A stretch of 64,000 nt of DNA from JACVRW01 sp963771715. Lineage in GTDB: Bacteria; Actinomycetota; Thermoleophilia; Solirubrobacterales; Thermoleophilaceae. A program made the position numbers and the translations under genes. Within the stretch, counting starts at the first letter, position 1, and each line of letters starts with the position of its first letter. The stretch spans positions 186,001 through 250,000 of the forward strand of contig CAVYUQ010000011.1 in NCBI GenBank assembly GCA_963771715.1, read 5' to 3'. The notes under the pieces were generated by a model. The model saw only the letters and a list, made by a program, of their open reading frames with translations. It did not search any database and was not told the DNA's origin. Of the stretch, positions 17,187 to 25,538 are shown piece after piece.

Positions 17187-17796
17187 CTAGCCGCCCGCGG
17201 CGCGGGAGGCCTGGGCTCTGGACTGTCTGCGCCTGCCCAGCAGTACCAGCACGCCGAGCGCGATCACCACCAGCAGGAAGCCGAAGAAGACCGAGCTGCC
17301 CACGCCGATGCCGCCGAACGCGAGGCCGATCAGCTGCACGACGCCCGGTGCCGATCGCCAGCAGGGCGATCACCAGCGCGAGGATCAGGAGGATGCCGCG
17401 GATGCGGGCGAGCATGCCCGCGCTCGAGGGCGGGATCAGCAGGCCCATCAGCCGGAGCATGAACAGCTGGCGGCCCGAGGGCGCCTGCTGGCCGAGCTTC
17501 TCCATCGCGTCGCGGAGGTCGTCCGGGCGGCGCTCCGCCAGGGCGAGCGACGCCTTCATCATCTGGCGCAGCGCGGGACGCTCCTGCGGATGGGCGCCGG
17601 CGAGCGCCTCGTTGAAGTAGGCGCGGGCCGTCTTGGCGTCGTAGCGCTCGGCGGCGCGCGCGCCGAGGATCGCCTTCGCGGCGACCCGGTGCTTCGACTC
17701 GCTCATCAGCTGCTCGTCGGTGCGCGACTCGAGCTGCGGGATGGCCGACAGCGCGCCCACCTGCATCTGCATCTTGATCTGCTTCTGCTTCGCCAC
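17187..17796 (-). CDS. Membrane protein with N-terminal helical domain, one frameshift
   Basis: From ATG 17796 a roughly 120-residue soluble helical part (ARAYFNEALAGAHPQERPALRQMMKASLALAERRP cut into helices) resembles tetratricopeptide-like packing. A first hydrophobic segment (GILLILALVIALLAIGTG) follows. One base shift near 17345 then opens a second membrane segment (FFGFLLVVIALGVLVLLG) and a short basic tail ending at TAG 17187-17189. I do not recognise the family. Without the shift the protein would run on into the thioredoxin gene with an arginine-rich, unlikely tail. Confidence 0.55.
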
Positions 17797-17854
17797 GGGG
17801 CTCAGAGTCTTGCAGACGGTTTGCGGGGAGCGGCAGGGCGGGTACCGGGTCTAA

Positions 17855-18097
17855 ATGACCATCGCCATCATCGTCGCAGTCTGCATAGTCCTGCTCGTGC
17901 TCGCCTTCCTGATGCCGCGCCTTTCGGGGCACCCGCAGCGCGGGGTGGACCGGACCCTCGGGGTCGGCCAGCGAGCCGGAGGCAAGGCGCCCGGGCTGCT
18001 CGGCCGCTTCTTCTCCAAGTCGTTCGGGACCTCTCGGAAGGCCACGAACAAGAGCGCCTCGACGGGCCGCCGCGCACGCGGCAAGATGCCGCTCTAG
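17855..18097 (+). CDS. Small single-pass membrane protein, unknown function
   Basis: 80 residues: an N-terminal membrane helix (MTIAIIVAVCIVLLVLAFLM) followed by a basic, Gly/Lys/Arg-rich cytoplasmic tail (GRFFSKSFGTSRKATNKS, RRARGKMPL). The orientation is N-out by the positive-inside rule. It is divergent from the membrane protein at 17187-17796 (58-base gap), so both may be controlled from that gap. The family is unknown to me. Its stop lies in the first copy of a 16-bp tandem duplication shared with the end of the DivIVA-like gene. Confidence 0.6.
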   Translation: MTIAIIVAVCIVLLVLAFLMPRLSGHPQRGVDRTLGVGQRAGGKAPGLLGRFFSKSFGTSRKATNKSASTGRRARGKMPL

Positions 18098-18118
18098 GAA
18101 GCTGCCGCTCTAGGAAGC
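18087..18118. repeat. 16-bp tandem duplication spanning two convergent stop codons
   Basis: The unit tgccgctctaggaagc occurs twice head to tail (18087-18102 and 18103-18118). Each copy contains CTAG. The plus-strand gene stops in the CTAG of copy 1 and the minus-strand DivIVA-like gene stops in the CTAG of copy 2. Before duplication both stops would have shared one CTAG. Confidence 0.85.
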
Positions 18119-18715
18119 GCCCGGCGCGGTGTCGTCTTCGCTGTCGTCGGCGCCGCCGGGGAGGACGTCCAGGTCGACCTCGCCGGTCGTCGGAGGCTCC
18201 TCCTCGGTATCCGGCTCCGGCTCGGCCAGCATCCGCGGCAGCGCCACGCGCTCGCTCGCGTCCTCCGCGGTGGCGAGCACCTCGTCGGCCAGCTGCCGGA
18301 TGTCCTGGATCAGCCGCTGGCGCTCCTCCCAGAGGAGGCGGGTGTCGACCACCACCTGCTCGGAATACGAGTCGGCCTGCTGGCGCAGCATGTCGGCCTC
18401 GCGCTCGGCACGCTGGATGCGCCCCTCGGCCTGGGCGCGCGAGCGCGCGGCGATCTCGTCGGCGGTCTCGTGGGCCCGCTGGAGGATCCCGGCGGTCTCC
18501 TCGCCGATCTCGTCCAGCGCGCGCTGAACGACCGACTCGCGCGTCTGGCGGCCCTCGAGCTCGGAGACGAGCTCGAGCACCTCCTGCACGAACTCGTCGA
18601 CGGCGTGCCGGTCGTAGCCGCGCACGGCGAGCGGGAAGTCGCGGTTGGCGATCCTCTCGGTCGCGCTGCGGTTGAAGCGCGTGGCTTGGAACTCTGAGGT
18701 GTCGGAGTCGGCCAT
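18110..18715 (-). CDS. DivIVA-domain coiled-coil protein
   Basis: About 201 residues from ATG 18715. The N-terminus has the DivIVA lipid-binding pattern: RDFPLAVRGYDRHAVDEFVQEV. A long coiled coil follows (residues about 50-150; heptads through ELEGRQTRESVVQRAL and AQAEGRIQRAEREADMLRQQ). The C-terminal 45 residues are acidic and disordered. DivIVA proteins sit at curved membrane and guide pole growth or septum placement. The partner sepF lies far away at 61.8 kb. Another DivIVA could exist elsewhere, so the main cell-division role is not certain. Confidence 0.8.
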   Translation of the reverse strand: MADSDTSEFQATRFNRSATERIANRDFPLAVRGYDRHAVDEFVQEVLELVSELEGRQTRESVVQRALDEIGEETAGILQRAHETADEIAARSRAQAEGRIQRAEREADMLRQQADSYSEQVVVDTRLLWEERQRLIQDIRQLADEVLATAEDASERVALPRMLAEPEPDTEEEPPTTGEVDLDVLPGGADDSEDDTAPGAS

Positions 18716-18753
18716 TTCCAAAGTATCCCCTCCGGGCGGGAGTACTACCCGCC

Positions 18754-20196
18754 CTACCTGACCTTCACGACCTGTGACATCTGCACCGGGTGGATCGAAC
18801 AGTAGAGCCGGTACTCGCCCGGGACGGTGAATCGGTGGCGCTCGTCGCGGTTGCGAACGGTCGCGGTGGCGAAGCCGCGCGGGCCCCGCACCACGGTGGC
18901 GTCGTGGATGAAGCGGTCGCGGAAGCTCCATCGCAGGGTGGCGCCGCGGGGGATCGAGACGAGCGGCGGGTTGAAGGCGAAGTTCTTCACCACCACGCGC
19001 GTGTTGCCGTTCGCCTGGGCGAATACGCCCGACGGGCGGTCGATCAGCCTCGCCCTGCCCATGCCGCGCCACTGCGCGAGCGTGAGGCGAACGCCGGGCG
19101 GGGCGTCGCGTCCGTCGAAGTCGGGGCCGAGCGTCTGCTTTTGCGTTGGCGCCGGCGCGCAGCCGCGCGGGACCGACCTGTCGGCCGCCAGGTACACGTG
19201 GGAGATGCCCATCACGCGCATGTGCGGGCGCGTGCCGTCGTAGACGGCGCTCACGCGCAGCCTCTCGCCGCGGCCGATCGCCCAGCCGTCGCTCCACTGC
19301 GTCCAGGAGATCGACTTGGGGTCGGGCTCGTGGAGCAGCGGGTGCACCCTGTAGATGGGATCGTCGGGGACCGCGTAGGTCGGGTCGCTCCGCGCGATCG
19401 TGCGGTTGCCGCAGGCCGGCTGGGTGAGCCGCAGCGCGTGCGAGCCGCCGTGGAGGTGGCCGCCCACGGCCACGATGCGGCCGGCCTTCGGCATCACGAA
19501 GGTCTTCGACTTCGTGTGCGTGCTGCCCGGGCGCCCGCCGCCGGGCACGGTGTACTGCGGGTCGGAGACGCACGGCACGACGCTCAGCCAGTACGGCGTG
19601 ACCGGCGTCAGCTTGGCCGGATCGACGGTCACGCGGTACTCCACGTAGGCCTCGCGGCGCTGGTGGCGGTGGTTCATCGCCATCCAGATCATCTTCCAGT
19701 TGTCGTCGGGGGACGTCGGGTATCCATAACCACGCGGCAGCGTGAGCGGCCGGAGCTCCTCGCTCGTGCCGTAGAAGCGCTCCTTGACGGCGTTGTTCGG
19801 GCAGGCGCCGTCCTTGCGCGTGTTGTCCGGACCGCCGTTCGTGAAGACGTTGTGGTGCAGCATCAGCTGCGCCTGCGGAACCTCGTCGCCGTTCGGATCG
19901 ACGATCCGAGCGTCCATACCGACGATCGAGCCGGCCACGGGCGGCGGCTTGACGATGTCGTTGTGCCTGAAGGTCTGGTAGCCGCCGATGCTGAACGGCC
20001 CGACCCGGAACACATACGTCTTCAGCGACGAATCCGCGTGGTGCTCAGGCGGCGGCGACGTGACCGCCTGAAGCGGAAGCTGAGCGGACGCCGAATCGGG
20101 CGACCCGCCAGGAGCCACCAGGAACACGACAACCGCAGCGGCAGCCGCAAGGGCGGCGCTCAGGGCCAAGAAACGCACGGGGACCAGTATGCCCAT
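18754..20196 (-). CDS. Secreted copper protein: PHM-like monooxygenase fold plus cupredoxin domain
   Basis: About 480 residues from ATG 20196. An N-terminal signal or anchor segment (FLALSAALAAAAAVVVFLVA) precedes residues about 60-360, which show a HH pair (MLHHNVFTNGG), an H-x-H (GGHLHGGSHALRL) and a later Met/His strand (MRVMGISHVYL). This spacing recalls the two copper sites of peptidylglycine/dopamine monooxygenases; that is inference. The last 100 residues are a clear cupredoxin with type-1-like ligands: RFIHDATVV and YCSIHPVQM (His, Cys, His, Met). The cupredoxin could pass electrons to the other copper sites. The stretch 20197-20365 upstream holds no gene I can see. Confidence 0.7.
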   Translation of the reverse strand: MGILVPVRFLALSAALAAAAAVVVFLVAPGGSPDSASAQLPLQAVTSPPPEHHADSSLKTYVFRVGPFSIGGYQTFRHNDIVKPPPVAGSIVGMDARIVDPNGDEVPQAQLMLHHNVFTNGGPDNTRKDGACPNNAVKERFYGTSEELRPLTLPRGYGYPTSPDDNWKMIWMAMNHRHQRREAYVEYRVTVDPAKLTPVTPYWLSVVPCVSDPQYTVPGGGRPGSTHTKSKTFVMPKAGRIVAVGGHLHGGSHALRLTQPACGNRTIARSDPTYAVPDDPIYRVHPLLHEPDPKSISWTQWSDGWAIGRGERLRVSAVYDGTRPHMRVMGISHVYLAADRSVPRGCAPAPTQKQTLGPDFDGRDAPPGVRLTLAQWRGMGRARLIDRPSGVFAQANGNTRVVVKNFAFNPPLVSIPRGATLRWSFRDRFIHDATVVRGPRGFATATVRNRDERHRFTVPGEYRLYCSIHPVQMSQVVKVR

Positions 20197-20365
20197 CGAG
20201 GCGCGTCCGCGACGCGTGCGAACATGCGAGCGCACGAACACCGATCCTGCTACCCGAGAATCAGTCCACCTCACGAAAGTCTCAGCGAACATCGCGTCCA
20301 GGCGGTGAAGCCGCGATCCGCAGCGCGGACGGCGGCCCCTGGCTTGAACGCCGCCGAGGGCTTCC

Positions 20366-21620
20366 GTTGCTGGAGACGGCAGTTTCTCGATAAGTGCCGA
20401 ACAACGCAGGCGCATAGTGGGGTTGCGGCTCCAGGTGAAGCTCCGCGCCGATGACACGCCCTTGCTCACGGCATGCGCGACTGGTCGGGCACCGGGCAGT
20501 TGTCGCCGGTTCCGGCGCGTGGCGGCTCCCAGCCTCAGACGGCTTGGGTGATCGGCCGGCAAGCCGACTGCGTGAGCGTCAGCGCGATCCTCGAGCAAAG
20601 TCCGCTCCGCGGCCGAAAGGCTCGCGAGTACGAGATCTGGCGCGAGGCGGTCGAATTCTCTGGATCGCCACGCGGTACGGCGCTGACCCCGCACTCGAGG
20701 AACTGGAGCGCGGCTGCGAGCGCTGCGCGACGATCCGGGCCGGCCTGTCGGGTTTCCATAACTGACGACTACTTCGCGGCATTTCTGGCCGGCTTCGCCT
20801 CGGCTGAGGCTTACTTCGGCGCTCGGATGTCGGCTAACCGCGCTTCATGATCAAGCTGCAGGACGAGACGATCGGTCCGCTGCTTGAGGCTGTTCCAGGC
20901 GCGGCTTCGGCATTGGGCCATCTTGCCGACGTCGACCCGCCGGCCGGTCCCGGGCGGCGGTGTCGTGGCGCGTCGGGCGCCTTGCTGAACTTCGGCGCCT
21001 GGTGGAGTTGTTCGACCGGTATCCGCCGCGCGGGCGGGCGGCGCGGGTTTACCGGGCATGGCGCGAGCTGGTCGTTCTGGAGCCACGTAGGGGCTCCGCA
21101 CGCCGCGTACTGGCGGAGGATGTCGGCGCAGTCGCGCCTTCCGGCCCGAACGAGCCACGTTTCGAGGCCGACGTGCGTCGAGCAGCGACAGGTGCGGTGC
21201 GTCGAGGCACTCCGCCGGTGGACGGCCAGCCTCGACCGCCCAGGCAGCGCCCAGTGAATACGAGACCTGGCGCCGGACGGTCGCGCCGAGCGCCTCCAAC
21301 GCGCAATACGGTGGCCGCCGCATTCGGCTCCTGGCGGGCCGCACTGGCGGCAGCCGGAATCGTCTGCGAGCGAGCACGGGCGCCCGAACTCGTCGAGAAG
21401 ACCCCGCATCAGCAGATTGGCGGCGCGTACGGCTGCGCGCGCGAAGCGCCGCAGCCTGGTCCTTGACACGGTCACGGCCTGTGTCGTCGACCTCGGCCGC
21501 GAGCCCCGCGCCACCGAGTACCTGCAGTGGCGTCTTCAGCACGCACCGGAATCGCCGTGCCAGATGACTCTCTTTCGCGTCTTTCCCCGGGGCTTCCAGG
21601 AGGTGCTCGCTGGCGCTGCG
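20366..21620 (+). pseudogene. Decayed LAGLIDADG-like protein with HNH-associated (HARE-type) repeats
   Basis: Pieces in all three plus frames join into one protein. In order: AGDGSFSI and VKLRADDTPLL (20369-20450); TGQLSPVPARGGSQ and RGRKAREYEIWREAVEF (20485-20660); WIATRYGADPALEELER (20660-20720); a second LAGLIDADG helix YFAAFLAGFASAEAYFG with its FMIKLQD partner (20770-20870); WRVGRLAELRRLVELFDR and RAARVYRAWRELVVLEP (20960-21090); CVEALRRWTAS (21200); EYETWRRTVAPSASNAQY, FGSWRAALAAAGI and a last repeat ending MTLFRVFPRGFQEVLAGA (21256-21610). About nine frame changes are needed, far more than in any neighbour. Stand-alone proteins of this kind derive from homing endonucleases. This copy cannot be translated. 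Confidence 0.72.
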
Positions 21621-21627
21621 CGGCCGC

Positions 21628-22059
21628 TCAGTCCGCCAGCTGCGCGTCCAGTTCGATCGACTCCACGGCCGCCAGGGCCTGCGATACCGGGCAGCCTTTC
21701 TTCGCCGCCTCGGCGTGCTCCTGGAAGTGGGCGTCGTCGATTCCGGGCACTGAGGCGCGTGTGCGCAGCTCGATGCGCTTGATCGCGAAGCCGTCCTCGA
21801 CCTTCTCCAGGTGGACCCTCGCCTCGGTCTCGACGCTCTCCACCTCGTGGCCGTGCTTGCCCAGCTCGCCCGACAGCGCCATCGAGAAGCAGCCGGCGTG
21901 CGCGGCGGCGATCAGCTCCTCGGGGTTCGTGCCGTCGCCCTCCTCGAACCGGGACTGGAACGAGTACGGGCCCTCGTAGGCGCCGCTCGCCATCCGCATC
22001 GTCCCCTCGCCCTCGGTCAGCGAGCCGTTCCAGCGGGCGTTGGCGGTCCTTGTGGGCAT
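21628..22059 (-). CDS. OsmC/Ohr family peroxiredoxin
   Basis: A 143-residue OsmC-fold protein with both redox cysteines: HAGCFSMALSGEL and KKGCPVSQALAAV. The N-terminal GSLTEGEGTMRMASGAYEGPYSF is typical of the OsmC (YhfA/osmotic) branch. It reduces organic hydroperoxides with a Cys-based cycle, usually using lipoylated protein or thiols. The divergent membrane-protein gene starts 22 bases upstream. Convergent with the remains of the LAGLIDADG-type gene. Confidence 0.9.
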   Translation of the reverse strand: MPTRTANARWNGSLTEGEGTMRMASGAYEGPYSFQSRFEEGDGTNPEELIAAAHAGCFSMALSGELGKHGHEVESVETEARVHLEKVEDGFAIKRIELRTRASVPGIDDAHFQEHAEAAKKGCPVSQALAAVESIELDAQLAD

Positions 22060-22081
22060 CGGGGCTCCTTAAGTTCGAGTT

Positions 22082-22796
22082 GTGTTCGTGGGAAGCATCC
22101 CGGATGTTGGCCAGAATGCGTGGCTCGTGCAAACCCAGGACCGCAAGCCAGACCGCTACGAGCCGATGCCGGGGATCATCGATCTCCCGGGCTGGATCTG
22201 GCGCCGCATGCCGCCCGTGGCGAGGGTCGGCCTGGTGCTGGCGCTCGTGGCCCTCATCGCCGTCGCGGTGGCGATCGCACCGGGCATCCGGGAGTCGAAG
22301 AGCGAGCGCGAGCGAGCGGAGCAGCAGGAGCGCCAGCGGGCCCGCGCCGCTCGCGAGGCCCGCATCCGGCGCGAGCAGCGTCCCCGCTTCGTGAACCGGC
22401 CCTGCGGCCACCACGGGTGTGGCCTCGCGGCGGCGGCTGCTGGATGCGGCCAGCGCCTCGGTGCTCGCCGACGCCCGCGAGCGGGTGGCCGCCGGCAATC
22501 TGCGCGGCCCGATCAGGCGCATCGACTGCGAGCCGTTCCCCCGCAATGTCGCGGGCATCGGCGCCGAGGACGGCACCGCGCAGCGCTACGGGCGCTACGC
22601 GTGCCTCGCCGTGACCGCCGAGTTCACCGAGACGGAGGCCACCTCGGGCGGACTGCTCGGACACCCCTACCGCATGCGGATCGACTTCGACACCGGGCGC
22701 TACGCCTTCTGCAAGATCGCGGGCCGGCCCGCCGAGGGACAGCTCAAGCGCCGCCTGGGTGTGACGGTGCCGCCCGAGTGCGGAGGCGGGCCGTGA
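22082..22796 (+). CDS. Membrane-anchored protein of unknown function, one frameshift
   Basis: GTG 22082 is the first start; ATG 22166 (MPGIIDLPGWIWRRMPPVAR) is an attractive alternative. A membrane helix (VGLVLALVALIAVAVAIA) is followed by a charged coiled coil (ESKSERERAEQQERQRARAA). After a one-base shift near 22402 the conserved-looking extracytoplasmic domain continues (LRGPIRRIDCEPFP, YACLAVTAEF, GRYAFCKIAGRP) with paired cysteines, ending at 22796. I do not recognise the family. Its TGA overlaps the GTG of pdxH, so the two are translationally coupled. Confidence 0.55.
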
Positions 22797-23413
22797 GCGA
22801 GATCCAGGACCGCCCCTTCGACGAGCAGGACCTCACCGACGACCCGCTCGCCCTGTTCGGGCGCTGGTTCGAGGAGGCCCAGGAGCACGGCGCCTTCGAG
22901 CCGCACGCCGTGGCGCTCGCCACGGCCACACGCGACGGAGCGCCGTCGGCGCGCATGGTCCTGATGAAGGGCTTCGACGACCGCGGGCTCTCCTTCTTCA
23001 CCAACTACGACAGCCGCAAGAGCGGCGAGCTCGACGCCAACCCCCAGGCGGCGCTGCTCTTCCACTGGCCCGAGCTCGGCCGCCAGGTGAGGATCGAGGG
23101 ACCGGTCTCGCGGGTGGATCGAGAGGAGACCGAGGCCTACGCGCGCGGCCGCTCGCGCGCGAGCCAGCTGAGCGCCCTCGCCTCGCCGCAGAGCCGCCCG
23201 GTGCCCGACCGCGGCTGGCTCGAGCGGCGCGTGGAGGAGCTCGACCGCGAGCACGACGGCGCGGAGCTGCCGGTGGGCGACGACTGGGGCGGCTACCGCC
23301 TCGAGCCGCGCGCCTGGGAGTTCTGGCAGCACCGGCCCAACCGGCTGCACGACCGCTTTCGCTACGAGCGCGCGGGCGGCGGCGCCTGGCGGGCGGAGCG
23401 GCTCGGCCCCTAG
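22793..23413 (+). CDS. pdxH: Pyridoxamine 5'-phosphate oxidase
   Basis: About 206 residues from GTG 22793. FMN-binding split-barrel with family motifs: AVALATATRDGAPSARMVLMKGFDDRG, FFTNYDSRKSGELD, WPELGRQVRIEGPV, ASPQSRPV and the C-terminal signature WEFWQHRPNRLHDRFRY. It oxidises pyridoxine or pyridoxamine 5'-phosphate to PLP. Its length is normal. It ends in a CTAG that also holds the stop of the convergent SRPBCC gene. Confidence 0.95.
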   Translation: MSEIQDRPFDEQDLTDDPLALFGRWFEEAQEHGAFEPHAVALATATRDGAPSARMVLMKGFDDRGLSFFTNYDSRKSGELDANPQAALLFHWPELGRQVRIEGPVSRVDREETEAYARGRSRASQLSALASPQSRPVPDRGWLERRVEELDREHDGAELPVGDDWGGYRLEPRAWEFWQHRPNRLHDRFRYERAGGGAWRAERLGP

Positions 23414-23794
23414 AGCACCGCCTCCAGCTCCACCATCGTCTTCAGCCGCGCGAGCTGCGCGGCGATCCGCCTGCGCATGCTGCGCCGCACGAGCGGCCGC
23501 GCCACGACGAACACGAAGCGCGCGAGCGCGTCGTCCGGGCCCGGCCGTGACCGTCTGGCGGACGCGCGTGCCGCCCACGTCGGGCGAGAGCTCGAGCGTG
23601 CTCTCGAACGGAGACGAGCCGGCCACCGATCGCACCACCTGCCGCCGCGGCGCGGCCTGCTCGACGATCTCGTAGTCATCGGGGTCGACGCCGGCGAGGT
23701 CGGGTTCCCAGCGGTGCCAGTGGCGAGGGTCGGAGGCCCACTCCCAGACCGCCTGAGGCGGGCGCTCGATCACGATTTCCGCGGAGGCCCTCAC
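23410..23794 (-). CDS. SRPBCC (START-like) family protein, one frameshift
   Basis: From GTG 23794 (VRASAEIVIERPPQAVWEW), a standard polyketide-cyclase/dehydrase-like opening followed by DPRHWHRWEPDLAGV and FESTLELSPDVGGTRVRQ. A single-base change near 23540 then shifts to the frame encoding the C-terminal helix (DDALARFVFVVARPLVRR ... QLARLKTMVELEAVL). Such domains bind hydrophobic ligands. The start overlaps the stop of the lipocalin-like gene by three bases. The stop shares a CTAG with pdxH. Confidence 0.68.
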
Positions 23795-24745
23795 CCGTCC
23801 GCGAACGGCTGGATCGGTACGCCGTGGTCCTGCTCGCGCATGCCGAGCTCGTACGCGGCGCCGCCGTCCACCACCAGCTCCGACGCCGCCTTCCCGCCCC
23901 GGCTCACGCTCAGCCGCATGTCGGCGATCGAGCAGTTCACGGTGTGGTGCTCGGAGCCATCGGGGTCGGCGTAGACCCAGCCCACGAAGCGCTCGAGCGG
24001 CGCCGACACGCTGCCGCGCACCCGGACCCCGCTCCCCGACAGCGTGAAGGTGCAGTGGCCCGGCGCCTCCGTGACCTGCACCTTCCGCAGCGCGAAGCGG
24101 TCGCCGGCCAGGCTGAGCGCCCCGTTGCACGATCCACGGCGTGGTCACCAGCCCCAGCTTCACCCTCCCGATCGCCGCATCGAGCCAGTCGCCGTCCCCG
24201 GTCAGGCCGTGCAGCCAGATCCAGCGCTCCGCGTGCTGCGCGCCCCAGTTGTGGCCCGCCATGCCGCGCCAGCCGTCCACCGGGATCTCGCGCCCGTCCA
24301 CGGACAGGCGGCCGCTGAAGCGCGCCGCAGGCGCCGGCGAGAGCAGCTTCGTACGGGGCACCGGCGCCCGGTACATCCAGCCCAGCGGGAGGTGGAAGAG
24401 CGGCTGCTCGGCGCCGTCGAGCGCGAGCTCCCACCCGATCTCGTCGCCGATCCGGCCACTGGCTCCGTCGTCACCCACGCGCGCCTCCCCCACTCTCAGC
24501 CAGTGGCGCCCGCCAGTCGCCGGCTCCGGCGCCGTGAACTTGGCGGCGCGCGGGCCCCCGGGCTCGAAGAGCGTGAACCAGAGCGAGCCCGTCGGCGCCT
24601 CGCCCGGTCGCTTGTGCACCGTGTAGCGGATCCAGGCGCCGAGCGGCTCCGACGGGTGGCAGAGCTTCAGGTAGAAGCTCTCGTAGTGCCCTGCCTTGGC
24701 CGGCACGGCGGGGAAGCGAGCCGCGGTGGGGTCTACGGGGGCCAC
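23791..24745 (-). CDS. Lipocalin-like protein (CrtC/AttH/tocopherol-cyclase type), one frameshift
   Basis: From GTG 24745: ESFYLKLCHP, AWIRYTVHKRPG, GSLWFTLFEPGG, then GMAGHNWGAQHAERWIWLHG and a C-terminal half in another frame (FTLSGSGVRVRGSVSAPLERFVG, WVYADPDGSEHHTVNCSI). A shift near 24125 joins them. The repeated beta-strand pattern and the HNWG/WIWLHG segment recall the CrtC hydroxyneurosporene-synthase/AttH/tocopherol-cyclase lipocalin group. No carotenoid genes are nearby, so function is open. Operon with the SRPBCC gene, which also binds hydrophobic ligands. Confidence 0.6.
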
Positions 24746-24770
24746 GCGCGCAGCAGCGTAACCTGCCCGC

Positions 24771-25508
24771 ATGAACGAAGAACAGAGCCGCGCCGCGGGC
24801 GACGCCCGCGGCTTGGCGCAAGGCGAACCAGTCCTAGTGATCACGGGCGCCAGCACCGGCATCGGCGCCGCCACCGCGCGCCGCGCAGTCGAGTTCGGCC
24901 AGCGGGTGGTGCTGGCGGCGCGCTCGGAGGACAAGCTCGAGGCGCTCGCCAACGAGCTGGGCGGCGACGAGAAGGCGATCGCGGTCCGCTGCGACGTGAC
25001 CAGCTGGGACGACCAGCAGGCGCTGGTCCAGACCGCCCTCGACCGCTTCGGCCGCATGGACTCCTACTTCGCGAACGCCGGCTTCGGCGCGAAGCGCGGC
25101 TTCCTCGAGGAGTCGGTGGAGCACTGGAAGTCGATGATCGACACGAACGTGCTGGGCTGCGCGCTGTCGATCCGCGCCTCGCTTGGCCACTTCAAGAAGC
25201 ACAACGCCGGCCACCTGATCCTCACCAGCTCGATCGCGGGCCGGCGCGCGCTGCCGGGCTCGCTCTACTCGGCCACGAAGCACGCCGTCACGGCGATGGG
25301 CGAGGCCCTGCGCCAGGAGATCGCGGAGACCGACATCAAGATGACCCTGATCGAGCCCGGCGCCGTGGACACGCCCTTCTTCGACAACCGCCCGAGCGGC
25401 GCCCTCGAGCCGGACGACATCGCCCGGGCGGTGATGTTCGCGCTAACGCAGCCGCCTCACGTGGACGTGAACGAGATCCTGATCCGCCCTATCCACCAAC
25501 CGATTTAG
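24771..25508 (+). CDS. Short-chain dehydrogenase/reductase
   Basis: A 245-residue classical SDR: TGASTGIGAATAR cofactor loop, DVTSWDDQQ, NAG-type motif YFANAGFG, catalytic Ser in ILTSSIAGRRALPG and Tyr-x3-Lys in YSATKHA. The cofactor is probably NADPH because the strand-2 end is VVLAARSEDK, with Arg rather than Asp. After the active site it has IEPGAVDTPFF, as in short-chain reductases of unknown substrate. It is divergent from the lipocalin-like gene with a 25-base gap. Confidence 0.9.
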   Translation: MNEEQSRAAGDARGLAQGEPVLVITGASTGIGAATARRAVEFGQRVVLAARSEDKLEALANELGGDEKAIAVRCDVTSWDDQQALVQTALDRFGRMDSYFANAGFGAKRGFLEESVEHWKSMIDTNVLGCALSIRASLGHFKKHNAGHLILTSSIAGRRALPGSLYSATKHAVTAMGEALRQEIAETDIKMTLIEPGAVDTPFFDNRPSGALEPDDIARAVMFALTQPPHVDVNEILIRPIHQPI

Positions 25509-25538
25509 AGCGTCTGGACCGAGCATTACGCTCGGCTG

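Noticed and set aside
18087..18118. CRISPR or longer repeat array
   Set aside because: Only two adjacent 16-bp units with no spacer; no CRISPR array or cas gene is present anywhere in the window.
20197..22081. Mobile element or IS around the LAGLIDADG-type remnant
   Set aside because: No transposase, terminal inverted repeats or target duplication are visible; the flanking genes are intact.
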